This document shows, piece by piece, positions 36,741 to 44,866 of a stretch of 64,000 nt of DNA. Position 1 is the stretch's first letter. Every line of letters starts with the position of its first letter. Under the pieces are notes generated by a model. That model saw only the letters and a program-made list of their open reading frames with translations. It searched no databases and was not told the origin of the DNA. Origin of the DNA: Roseomonas acroporae (lineage in GTDB: Bacteria > Pseudomonadota > Alphaproteobacteria > Acetobacterales > Acetobacteraceae). Location of the stretch: NCBI RefSeq assembly GCF_023223525.1, contig NZ_JALPRX010000035.1, positions 1-64,000 on the forward strand, written 5' to 3'. The position numbers and the translations under genes are program-made.

Positions 36741-38759
36741 TCAGGCGCGCGGCGCGGCGCCCCGCAGCCCGGCCAGGGCCAGCGCGAATCGCTGCTGCCA
36801 CCGCCAGAGCGGCGCCGCCCGGACCGGCCGCCAGGCCTCCGGCTGGGCGATGCGCTCCAGGATCACCTCGACCGGACAGGGCAGCTCCGTGACCGGATCG
36901 ACGTAGCGCGGGTAGAGGATCAGCGTGCCGGCCAGCAATTCCAGCAGCCCCAGCCGCCGTCCCCGGCGTGGGAAGCCCGCGGGCGGCACGCGGTCCTCGG
37001 TGAGGCCCCAGCCGGCGTAGAAGGGCAGCCCGTAGGTGGCGACGCGCCGCCCGCGCAGCAGCGCCTCGAAGCCGCTCAGCGAGGAGATGGTGTGCACCTC
37101 GTCCACCGCGTCGAGCAGCGCGGCCATCGGCACCCTGTCCAGCACCCGGTCGGCAAGCCGCAGCGCCGCCCCGGGCGGCACCCGGCCGAGGCGCTGGCCG
37201 GCCTCGACGTCCGGGTGCGGCTTGTAGAGCAGGAAGGCGTCCGGCGCGGCGGCGCGCACCGCCTCCAGCAGGGCGAGGTTGGTGCGCACGGGCGCGCCGC
37301 CCCGGCGGATGGCGGCATCGTCCTCGACCTGCCCCGGCACCAGCACGATCCGCCGCCCCGGCGGCGCGCCGAGCGGCGGCAGCGTGCCGCCGAGGTTGTA
37401 CTTGGTCACCCCCCGCGCCACGAGCGAATCGCGCAGCGCCGCCGCCCGGCGCAGCAGCGCCGCGTCGAAGCGGGCGGTGGCCAGCAGGGTCTCGAGGTCG
37501 CTCGGGCCCGAGGGATCGTAGTGGACCCCGCTCGCATCCACCGCCAGCGAGGCGCCCGGCATGAAAGCGGCGCCGAGGCCGGCGGAGCGGACGAAGCCGT
37601 CCTCCACCCGCAGCAGCGGCGTGCCGGCCGCGGCGGCGCCGGCTTCGAGCCCGGCCGGCATCCGCGTCGCCCAGACCGCGACGGCGCCGCCCCGCCGGCG
37701 CGCCTCGGCCAACGCCGCGGCGGCGTCGCGCCGGAAGGGCGGCGGCCCGGCCTCGGTGGCGAAGGCGGCGGCGATGCGCCGGCGCTTCCAGAAGGTCATG
37801 CCGCAGCAGACGGCGACGCGGCGGTTGGCCGCCTCGACGCGCCGCCATTCCGCGAGCTGCGCGACGGCCTCGGCGAGCGTCCAGGGGCGGCCGCAGGGCT
37901 GGCCGGAGAAGGGATCGGCGCAGCGCGTGGCGGCGGCGAGGGCGGCGAACAGGGCCTCGGCATCGCGCCGCGCCGCCCGCCGCGGCAGGCCCGGCGCGTC
38001 GATGGTGGCGCCCCGTCCGGTCCAGGGCGCGTCGGCGTGGGCGTGCACCGGCACCCCGGCGGCCAGCGCCGCCAGCGCGGTGTCGTCGGCATCGGCCAGG
38101 TGCAGCGCGGCGGCACCCTCGACCAGCGCCCAGGGCGCCCAGGCCCCGTCCTCCGGCGCCTCGAGCCGGCCGATGCCCGCCGGCAGCGCGGCGAAGGCCG
38201 GGGCAGCGCCGCGCGGCGCCCGCGGCGAGCGCGCGACCAGCACCGGCCGTCCCGCCGCCGCCGCCTGCACGGCGCGCAGCAGCGCCGCCGGGTCCGGCAC
38301 GGGGCGGCAGGGATCGAGCAGCAGCACCGCGCCGGCCGCCACGGCGCCCGGATCGGGCCAGCCGGCGGCGCCGCCGACCCGCCCCTGCCGGAGCGCCGCC
38401 ATCAGCGCGGCGCCGTCGGCGCGCGCGGCCGGCTCGGCGCCCGCCGCATGGTCCAGCGCCAGCGCCAGCGGGTCCGCGCCCGCCGGCGCGGCGAGCAGCG
38501 CCACGGGCAGGGCGCGGCCGGCGAAGCGGGTGGGCTGCCAGGGGCCGGGGGCGAGACGCAGGCCGGCGGCGCCGGCGCGGCGCAGCCGCCGCGCCTCCCC
38601 CGGCGTGCCGGCCAGCACCGCGAATTCGGCGCCCGCCGGCGGATGCCGCACCGCCTCCGCCGCCAGCACCGCCCTGCCCGGCCAGAAGCCGGCCAGGTGC
38701 GGCAGGGCGCGCCGCGTGGGCGCGGCGGCGAGCAGGGGAGGAGCCGGATGGGTGCTCAT
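36741..38759 (-). CDS. kpsC: Capsular polysaccharide Kdo-transferase KpsC-like, N-module degenerate
   Basis: A 672-residue protein, full KpsC length. KpsC normally has two tandem GT-B Kdo-transferase modules. The C-terminal module (about 340-672) keeps all motifs: PLLRVEDGFVRSAGLG, SLAVDASGVHYDPSGPSDLE, TKYNLGG, VLVPGQVEDDA, LLYKPHPDVEAG, and VHTISSLSGFEALLRGRRVA. The N-terminal module (1-330) has lost EDGFxRS, KYN and KxHPD; only weak echoes remain (ALHLADADDTALAALAAGVP). It may therefore add one linkage type only. ATG at 38759. First gene of the minus capsule arm. Confidence 0.9.
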   Translation of the reverse strand: MSTHPAPPLLAAAPTRRALPHLAGFWPGRAVLAAEAVRHPPAGAEFAVLAGTPGEARRLRRAGAAGLRLAPGPWQPTRFAGRALPVALLAAPAGADPLALALDHAAGAEPAARADGAALMAALRQGRVGGAAGWPDPGAVAAGAVLLLDPCRPVPDPAALLRAVQAAAAGRPVLVARSPRAPRGAAPAFAALPAGIGRLEAPEDGAWAPWALVEGAAALHLADADDTALAALAAGVPVHAHADAPWTGRGATIDAPGLPRRAARRDAEALFAALAAATRCADPFSGQPCGRPWTLAEAVAQLAEWRRVEAANRRVAVCCGMTFWKRRRIAAAFATEAGPPPFRRDAAAALAEARRRGGAVAVWATRMPAGLEAGAAAAGTPLLRVEDGFVRSAGLGAAFMPGASLAVDASGVHYDPSGPSDLETLLATARFDAALLRRAAALRDSLVARGVTKYNLGGTLPPLGAPPGRRIVLVPGQVEDDAAIRRGGAPVRTNLALLEAVRAAAPDAFLLYKPHPDVEAGQRLGRVPPGAALRLADRVLDRVPMAALLDAVDEVHTISSLSGFEALLRGRRVATYGLPFYAGWGLTEDRVPPAGFPRRGRRLGLLELLAGTLILYPRYVDPVTELPCPVEVILERIAQPEAWRPVRAAPLWRWQQRFALALAGLRGAAPRA

Positions 38760-39095
38760 CCGGCCCCGCCGTCCGGCGCGGGGAAGGCGGGGATGCGGCG
38801 TCGGCTCGCGGTCATGGGCTCCCGGCCCCGGTGTCCGTGGGGCGAAGGCTGCCGGCACGGGCCGGCGCGGCCGCGGGGCGCGGCTCCGCCGGTCGGCCTC
38901 GTCATAGGGAGGGCCCGCCACGCTGTCACGTCCCCTGGGCACGCTCCCTGGGCACGCCCCCTGGGCCCGCCACGCTGTCACGCCCCCTGGGGAAGAGGGG
39001 GCCGCGCCGGGTCCGCCGCCGCCCGGCGCGCCGGTTCCTGCTGCGACGCGACAGAGGTTTTGCTCCCGGCACGCCGAGCCGCTAGATTGCCCGGC
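38760..39095. promoter_or_regulatory. Divergent capsule control region with 20-bp direct repeats
   Basis: The region separates kpsC from the plus-strand lipoprotein-kpsMTE-kpsD arm. GGGCCCGCCACGCTGTCACG occurs exactly twice (38911-38930 and 38963-38982), with 12-13-bp CCCTGGGCACGC units between. A promoter candidate TTGCTC (39060-39065), 17 bp, TAGATT (39083-39088) faces right, predicting a transcript start near 39095. No gene seen. Confidence 0.5.
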
Positions 39096-39614
39096 ATGAG
39101 GAAAGCGATCTCGCCGGCGGAGCGCGGGCGGACCATGCCGATCCCGGCGCGCCCCCGGGAACGCGCCGCCCCGCCGCGCCCCGGCGGTCCGGAGAGCCCG
39201 CCCCGCTCCGGCCATTCCCGCCCCGGCCATTCCCGTCCCGCCCATTCCCGCCCCGCCGGGATCGCGCTGCTCGCCGCCGGCCTGCTGCTCGCCGGCTGCG
39301 ACGGCATGCCTTCGCTGCCCGGCCTCAATTTCGGCGGCGGCGGCGCGGCGGCCCCGGAGGCGCCGGTAACCCCCACCGACCCGGTGGCCGCCTTCGCCGC
39401 CAGCGCCACGCCGGGGCAGCAGGGCGCGGTGGTGCTGGAGAACGGGGCGCGCGTGCCGGTCCGCCTGCAGCGCGCCTACGCCGCGGCGAGCGGGCGCGAG
39501 TGCCGCGAGGTGCTGGTGGGCGGCCTGAACGGCGAATCCCGGCTGGTCTGCCGCCTGGGCGGCACCTGGGTGGCGGCGCGGCCGCTCATGCTCGGGCGCA
39601 GCGCCCGCTCATGA
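39096..39614 (+). CDS. Capsule-locus lipoprotein of unknown function
   Basis: A 172-residue protein. A long basic/Pro-rich N-terminus contains a 15-bp DNA repeat (GHSRPGHSRPAHSRPAG) and leads into ALLAAGLLLAGCDG, a lipobox with predicted lipidation at Cys. The mature ~100 residues carry a Gly-rich stretch and VLENGARVPVRLQRAYAAAS, CREVLVGGLNGESRLVCRLG, with two cysteines likely disulfide-bonded. Family not recognised. ATG at 39096 fits a leaderless transcript from the promoter at 39060-39088; ATG 39135 is an alternative. The stop overlaps kpsM as ATGA, so it belongs to the export operon. Confidence 0.65.
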   Translation: MRKAISPAERGRTMPIPARPRERAAPPRPGGPESPPRSGHSRPGHSRPAHSRPAGIALLAAGLLLAGCDGMPSLPGLNFGGGGAAAPEAPVTPTDPVAAFAASATPGQQGAVVLENGARVPVRLQRAYAAASGRECREVLVGGLNGESRLVCRLGGTWVAARPLMLGRSARS

Positions 39615-40405
39615 GCGGCGCCGCATCGCAGCGCGGCTTCGCCGGCGCGCTGCAGGTGCAGGGACGCGTCATCGGCGCCCTGCTGATGCGCGAGCTGCAC
39701 ACCCGCTTCGGCCGCGAGAACCTCGGCTACGTCTGGCTGTTCGCCGAGCCGGCGATGCTCGGCTTCGCGGTCACCTCGCTGCACCTCATCACCGAGGCGC
39801 ACCTGCCGAACGGCATCCCGCCGCTCGCCTTCTACCTGATCGGCTACATCCCCTTCTACATGCTGCGCGCAATCATCAACCGCGCCGCCTCGACGATCGA
39901 TTCCAACCGCACCCTGCTCTACCACCGGCAGGTCACGCTCAGCGACATGCTGGTCGCCCGCACGCTGCTGGAGGGCGCCGCCTGCCTCGTGGTCACGGCG
40001 GTCGCCACCCTCTGGTCCGGCGTGGTGGGCGACGGCTGGCCGGAAGACCCGATGAAGATGGTCTACGGCATCGTCCTGATGGTCTGGTGGTCGCACGGCA
40101 TCGCCATGCTGGTGGCGGCGGGCAGCGCGCTGACCGAGCTGGTGGACCGCTTCGTCCACCCGGCGGTCTACATCTTCATGCCGCTCTCGGGCGCCTTCTT
40201 CATGAAGGACTGGATGGGGCCGACCGTGGCCTGGATCCTGTGGTTCAACCCGGTCGTGCAGATGTACGAGATGATCCGCGACGGCCAGTTCGGCGAGCGC
40301 ATCTTCACGGACTACGACGTCGGCTACATGCTCGCGCACAACGTGGCGCTCACCCTGCTCGGCCTCGCCGCGCTGCGCGCCGTGCGCGGGAAGCTGGTCG
40401 GATGA
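39611..40405 (+). CDS. kpsM: Capsule polysaccharide ABC exporter permease KpsM-like
   Basis: A 264-residue ABC-2 permease that exports capsule with KpsT. N-terminal amphipathic lead VQGRVIGALLMRELHTRFGRENLGYVWLFAEPAML is the KpsM/BexB signature (RELHTRFG). Six membrane helices fit. FHPAVYIFMPLSGAFFMKDWM-type and WFNPVVQMYEMIRDGQFGE segments are family-typical. Its start overlaps the lipoprotein stop (ATGA) and its stop overlaps kpsT (ATGATG), so the whole arm is tightly coupled. Confidence 0.92.
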   Translation: MSGAASQRGFAGALQVQGRVIGALLMRELHTRFGRENLGYVWLFAEPAMLGFAVTSLHLITEAHLPNGIPPLAFYLIGYIPFYMLRAIINRAASTIDSNRTLLYHRQVTLSDMLVARTLLEGAACLVVTAVATLWSGVVGDGWPEDPMKMVYGIVLMVWWSHGIAMLVAAGSALTELVDRFVHPAVYIFMPLSGAFFMKDWMGPTVAWILWFNPVVQMYEMIRDGQFGERIFTDYDVGYMLAHNVALTLLGLAALRAVRGKLVG

Positions 40406-41154
40406 TGCGCCTGCTGCGCCGCCCCGGCGCCCTCCCCGGCGCCCTCCCCGGGGACCGTCCCGGCGCGCCCGCCCGGCGCGCCGCGGCCCGCGCCGCGCCG
40501 GCCTGCGCGGTCGAGCTGGAAGGCGTCGGCAAGACCTACCGCGTGCACGGCCGCGACCGGACGGTGCTGAGCGACGTCAACGCGCGCTTCCTGCGCGGCC
40601 AGGCGGTCGGCATCCTCGGGCGCAACGGCGCCGGCAAGTCCACCCTCACCCGCGTCATCACCGGCGTCGAGCACCCGACCCGCGGCCGCGTGCGGCGGCA
40701 CCTCAGCGTCTCCTGGCCGCTCGGCTTCTCGGGCGCGGTGCAGGCCAGCCTGACGGGCGCCGACAACACGCGCTTCATCGCCCGCATCTACGGCGCGCCG
40801 GTGGAGCGCACCCTCGGCCTCGTCGAGGAATTCGCCGAGCTGAAGGAATACTTCCGCCTGCCGGTCAAGACCTACTCCTCCGGCATGATGGCGCGGCTCA
40901 GCTTCGCCCTCTCGCTGGCGGTGGACTTCGACTGCTACGTGGTGGACGAGGTCATCGCCGTCGGCGACGCGCGCTTCGTCGAGCGCTGCCGCAACGCGCT
41001 GCTCGAACGCCGCCAGCGCTCCACCCTGCTGATGGTGTCGCACCAGGTCGAGACGATCCGGGCCTACTGCGATTCCGGCGCCGTCCTTCACGATGGAACC
41101 CTGACCGTCCATGAAGATCTGGAAGAAGCCATCGCCCATTACCACCGCCTTTGA
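40402..41154 (+). CDS. kpsT: Capsule polysaccharide ABC exporter ATPase KpsT-like
   Basis: A 250-residue ABC ATPase powering capsule export. Walker A GRNGAGKST near residue 77, signature YSSGMMARLSFALS near 156, Walker B CYVVDEVIAVGD near 177, and switch His MVSHQ near 212. SVSWPLGFSGAVQASLTGADN is the KpsT/Wzt-like specificity region. The first ~35 residues are extra, basic and Pro-rich, with a 12-bp repeat (GALPGALPGDRPG). ATG at 40402, or the adjacent ATG 3 bases later. Its end overlaps the kpsE start by 44 bp in another frame. Confidence 0.93.
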   Translation: MMRLLRRPGALPGALPGDRPGAPARRAAARAAPACAVELEGVGKTYRVHGRDRTVLSDVNARFLRGQAVGILGRNGAGKSTLTRVITGVEHPTRGRVRRHLSVSWPLGFSGAVQASLTGADNTRFIARIYGAPVERTLGLVEEFAELKEYFRLPVKTYSSGMMARLSFALSLAVDFDCYVVDEVIAVGDARFVERCRNALLERRQRSTLLMVSHQVETIRAYCDSGAVLHDGTLTVHEDLEEAIAHYHRL

Positions 41155-42343
41155 GCGGGGGCGGTACCAGGAGCCGGCCGACCAGATCTCGGTCTGGGAG
41201 CCCGCGCCCGCCGGCGCCCGCCGCGCCCGGCCGAAGGCCCGGCGCGGCGCGCTGCGCGCCCTGATCGGGCGCTACCGGCACTTCCTGCTGCTGGTGGTGC
41301 TGCCGACGGCGCTCGCCGCAGTCTACTTCGTCGGCGTCGCCGCCGACCAGTACGTCTCCGAGGCGCGCTACCTGGTGCGCGGGCGGCAGGGCGGCGGCGG
41401 CTCGGCGCTCACCGCGCTGCTTCCCGGCATGACCGTCGGCCCGGCGCGGGAGGACGCGCAGGGCGTGCGCGACTTCATCCAGTCCCACGACGCCGTGGCG
41501 CGGCTGCGCGAGAGGATCGACCTCGTCGACATGTTCCGCCGCCCCGAGGCGGACCCGCTCAGCCGCCTCTGGTACGCCGATCCGAGCGCCGAGGAGCTGC
41601 TGAAGTTCTTCCGCGGCCAGGTGACCGCCTCCTTCGACGCCACGGACGGCATCACCACGCTGCGCGTGCGCGCCTTCCGCCCCGAGGATGCGAGGGCGAT
41701 CGCCGACGAGCTGCTGCGCCAGTCCGAGGCGCTGGTGAACCGCTTCAGCGAGCGCGCCCAGGCCGACACGCTGCGCGTCGCGCGCGACGAGGTCGCCCGC
41801 GCCGAGGCCCGCGTGCTCGCCGCGCGCGAGGCGATCACCCAGTTCCGCCGGCGCGAGCAGGCGGTCGACCCGCAGCGCTCGGCGGTGATCGCGCTCGACA
41901 CGATCGGCCGGCTGGAGGCGCAGCTCGTGCAGGCGCGCGCCGACCTGCAGGAGAAGTCGGCCTACCTGCGCGCCGACAACCCGCAGATCGCGCAGTTGCG
42001 CAACCGGGTGGACGCGCTGACCCGGCAGGTCAGCGACGAGCGCGCCCGCCTGACCACGGGCGACGCCACCCTGGCGCAGCAGATCGCCTCGTACGAGCGC
42101 CTGATCCTGGAACGCGAGTTCGCCGACCGGCAGCTCGCCTCCGCCACCACCTCGGCCGAGGCCTCGCGCATGGAGGCGCAGCGCCAGCAGCTCTTCCTCG
42201 TGCGCGTCGTCGAGCCGAACACCGCCGAGGAGGCGCTGTACCCGCGCCGGATCTTCATCCTGCTCAGCATCTTCGTGGCGCTGAGCGTCGCCTACGGCGT
42301 GGGCTGGCTGATCGTCGCGGGCGTGCGCGAGCACGCGCTCTGA
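41111..42343 (+). CDS. kpsE: Capsule export inner-membrane protein KpsE/CtrB-like
   Basis: A 410-residue polysaccharide co-polymerase-type protein that links the ABC exporter to the outer-membrane channel. TM1 is FLLLVVLPTALAAVYFVGVA (about 58-78); the periplasmic part begins ADQYVSEARYLVRG and contains a long coiled coil (~200-350: RVARDEVARAEARVLAAREA, LEAQLVQARADLQEKSAYL); the C-terminal helix is IFILLSIFVALSVAYGVGWL. The conserved PLYPRR-like motif reads EALYPRR. ATG start lies inside kpsT, a 44-bp overlap. The TGA stop runs straight into palindromic repeat copy D. Confidence 0.92.
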   Translation: MKIWKKPSPITTAFERGRYQEPADQISVWEPAPAGARRARPKARRGALRALIGRYRHFLLLVVLPTALAAVYFVGVAADQYVSEARYLVRGRQGGGGSALTALLPGMTVGPAREDAQGVRDFIQSHDAVARLRERIDLVDMFRRPEADPLSRLWYADPSAEELLKFFRGQVTASFDATDGITTLRVRAFRPEDARAIADELLRQSEALVNRFSERAQADTLRVARDEVARAEARVLAAREAITQFRRREQAVDPQRSAVIALDTIGRLEAQLVQARADLQEKSAYLRADNPQIAQLRNRVDALTRQVSDERARLTTGDATLAQQIASYERLILEREFADRQLASATTSAEASRMEAQRQQLFLVRVVEPNTAEEALYPRRIFILLSIFVALSVAYGVGWLIVAGVREHAL

Positions 42344-42449
42344 GAGCATTTCCAGGCCGGGTGTACTCGCCCGGCGACCCGGAAAATGCGCAAAACCAGA
42401 AGGCTGGAGCCGTTCCGGCCTGACACGGTCAGGCCGGAACGGCCCTGGA
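42343..42449. repeat. Composite palindromic repeat, copy D
   Basis: Same order and orientation as copy A: AGAGCATTTCC, a CGGGTGTACTCGCCCG hairpin, GGAAAATGCGCAAAACCAGA, AAGGCTGGAGCCGTTCCGGC, and a TGACACGGTCA palindrome. Its first base is the last base of the kpsE stop codon. It separates kpsE from kpsD and may terminate or stabilise the 3' end of the exporter mRNA. Confidence 0.85.
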
Positions 42450-42749
42450 CGACGCGCCGCGCGGGCCGACATCGCCTGCGCGGGAGCGGCCGGATGCGAC
42501 GCCGCCGGCCGCAACGGCCCCGCGCCGGATCGCGCGCCGAACCGGGCCGCGCCGCCCCGCGCGGTGGAATCCATCTCCCGGCATGCGTGGCAGGACGCAG
42601 ACACCCCGCGGGAAATCGACGCGCCGGCGCGGCATCCGGGCGGAATGGGGCTTGAGTGGGCTGCGGCTTGGCGGAATGACGGCTGCCGGATCGGTGCGCC
42701 GCCAGATCGGGGCCGGATCGGGGGAGCCTTGCGGGAGGGTGTTGCACGC
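42450..42749. other. Leader region of kpsD
   Basis: 300 bp without a credible gene between repeat copy D and kpsD. A strong GGGAGGGT ribosome site sits at the right end, about 10 bp before the kpsD ATG. I cannot assign a promoter with confidence. Confidence 0.4.
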
Positions 42750-44567
42750 ATGCCAGTGAACGGGAACCGGGGACGCGGCCGGCTGCGGACCGAGGGCGGC
42801 CTCGCCCTCCTGCTGCTCGCCGCCACCGGCCTGTCGGCCGGGCTGCCGCCCCTGCTGCTGCCCCTGGCGGCCTCGGCGCAGACGCTCGGCACGCCGGCGC
42901 CACTGGACCTGCCGCTGCAATCGCTGCAGCCGCAGCAGGGCGGCGCGGCCGGCACGCGCGTGCAGGACCTGCTGACGCCGCAGCGCCCCGTGGCGCGCCC
43001 GGGCGAGGCGACCGAATCGGAGGGCGGCGCCATCGCCGCCGGGCCGCTCGGCGACCGGGACCGCCAGGGCGGCCCCGCCACGGCGGTGTTCGGCGCCAGC
43101 CTGTTCACCGGCCAGCCCACCACCACCAGCGACGCGCCGAACCCCTCCTACATCCTCGCCCCGGGCGACCGGGTGAGCGTGCGGGTCTGGGGCGGCGTCG
43201 AGGCCGAGACGGTGGCCGTGGTCGACCCCGACGGCAACCTGTTCCTGCCGCAGATCGGCCCGATCCGCCTCGCCGGCGCCCGCGCCGGCGACCTGCAGCG
43301 CATCGTCGAGAACGAGGTGCGGCGCATCTACACCAGCCAGGTGCAGGTCTACGCCGTGCTGCTCTCCACCCACCGCATCGGCGTGTACGTGACCGGCTTC
43401 GTGCGCCGCCCCGGCCGCTACGGCGGCGCCGCCTCGGATTCGGTGCTCGACTTCCTGGTCCGCTCGGGCGGCGTCGATCCGGGGCGCGGCTCCTTCCGCG
43501 ACATCACGGTGCAGCGCAACGGCCGCGCCGTGACCACGATCGACCTCTACGGCTTCCTGCTCAACGGCCGGCTGCCGCCGATCTCGCTGCAGGAGGGCGA
43601 CACCATCCTGGTGAACCGCCAGCGCGCCATGGTCGGGGCCGATGGCGCGGTGCGCAACAACTTCCTGTTCGAGGTCTCCGGCCGCGGCCAGGTCGGGCGG
43701 GAGCTGCTGGACCTGGCGCGCCCCCTCCCCGCCGCCACCAACGCCATCGTGCGCGGCACGCGCGGCGGCGCGCCCTACTCGCGCTACGCGACGCTGACCG
43801 AGCTGGCCAGCGTCGCCCTGCAGGACCAGGACACCGTCACCTTCATCACCGACGCGCCGGCGCAGACCGTGCGCGTGATGGTGGAGGGCAGCCGGATCGG
43901 CCCCTCCGTGCTGGTGGCCGACCGCGACATCCGGCTCTGCCAGCTCCTCGACCACATCGCGGTCGATCCCGGCCTCGCCGACACGCGCTCGGTGTTCCTG
44001 CTGCGCCCGCGCCTGGCCGAGCAGCAGCGGCGCTCGATCAACGAGGCGCTGGACCGGCTGGAGCGGCAGCTCTTCCTCGCCGTCTCGGCCACGACCGGCG
44101 TCGCGGAGATCCGCGCGAGCGAGGCGCAGCTCGTCGCCTCCTACATCCAGCGCGGCCGGCGCACCCGGCCGGACGGGCGCCTCGTCGTCACCGACCGGCA
44201 GGGCCGCTGCGCCGACATCCGCATGGAGGAGGGCGACACCGTCGTCATCCCCGAGCTCTCCTCCACCGTGCTGGTGGCGGGCGAGGTGGCGACGCCGCAG
44301 GCCGTGGTGTGGCGGCCGAACATGTCGATCAGCGACTACATCAATGCCGTGGGCGGCTACTCGTCGCGCGGCACCGCCTCGCAGCTCATGATCCGCCACG
44401 CCAACGGCGAGATCGAGCTCGATCCGCGCAACCCGCCGCGCGCCGGCGACGAGCTGATCGCGCTGCCGCGCCTCGATCCCAAGGTCTTCCAGATCACCCG
44501 CGACGTGCTCGGCCTGTTCGCGCAGGTGGCCTCCTCGGCCGCGACCGCGCTCTACCTGACGCGCTGA
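42750..44567 (+). CDS. kpsD: Polysaccharide export outer-membrane protein KpsD/Wza-like
   Basis: A 605-residue secreted protein forming the outer-membrane exit for capsule. Signal peptide: GGLALLLLAATGLSAG to LPLAASAQT. PSYILAPGDRVSVRVWGGVEAE is the poly_export (PES) domain with VDPDGNLFLPQIGPIRLAG; SLBB-type domains follow (GVYVTGFVRRPGRYGG, VLVAGEVATPQAVVWRPNMS). Length matches KpsD (~560) rather than Wza (~380). ATG at 42750 with GGGAGGGT upstream. The C-terminus is hydrophobic (VLGLFAQVASSAATALYL). A GC hairpin at 44573-44594 follows the stop. Confidence 0.92.
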   Translation: MPVNGNRGRGRLRTEGGLALLLLAATGLSAGLPPLLLPLAASAQTLGTPAPLDLPLQSLQPQQGGAAGTRVQDLLTPQRPVARPGEATESEGGAIAAGPLGDRDRQGGPATAVFGASLFTGQPTTTSDAPNPSYILAPGDRVSVRVWGGVEAETVAVVDPDGNLFLPQIGPIRLAGARAGDLQRIVENEVRRIYTSQVQVYAVLLSTHRIGVYVTGFVRRPGRYGGAASDSVLDFLVRSGGVDPGRGSFRDITVQRNGRAVTTIDLYGFLLNGRLPPISLQEGDTILVNRQRAMVGADGAVRNNFLFEVSGRGQVGRELLDLARPLPAATNAIVRGTRGGAPYSRYATLTELASVALQDQDTVTFITDAPAQTVRVMVEGSRIGPSVLVADRDIRLCQLLDHIAVDPGLADTRSVFLLRPRLAEQQRRSINEALDRLERQLFLAVSATTGVAEIRASEAQLVASYIQRGRRTRPDGRLVVTDRQGRCADIRMEEGDTVVIPELSSTVLVAGEVATPQAVVWRPNMSISDYINAVGGYSSRGTASQLMIRHANGEIELDPRNPPRAGDELIALPRLDPKVFQITRDVLGLFAQVASSAATALYLTR

Positions 44568-44572
44568 CGGCC

Positions 44573-44594
44573 GGCGGGGCCGCGGGGCCCCGCC
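44573..44594 (+). terminator. Hairpin after kpsD
   Basis: GGCGGGGC (44573-44580) pairs with GCCCCGCC (44587-44594) over a 6-nt loop, 5 bp past the kpsD stop. The rest of the spacer to 44866 shows no gene. Confidence 0.5.
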
Positions 44595-44866
44595 CGCGGC
44601 CGCCGCCGGCGCGGATGCCATCCGCCCCGCCGCGGGGCGCGCCCGGCCCGACGGCCCGCTCGGCGGCCCTGGCGTGAAACCGCGCCGGACGCCGCCTCGC
44701 CGGCCGGCCGTCACACCGGCACCGCGAAGGAGGCGCCACGATGCGGCACGCCGCGGCGATACCGGCGGACTGCCGACCCTGCCCGCCGCGATCATGCTCT
44801 CCGGCATTCCCTGACGGCGGCCGCGCCGGTTCGTCCGCGGCCGGCCGGACGCACCCGCCCGGCGCG

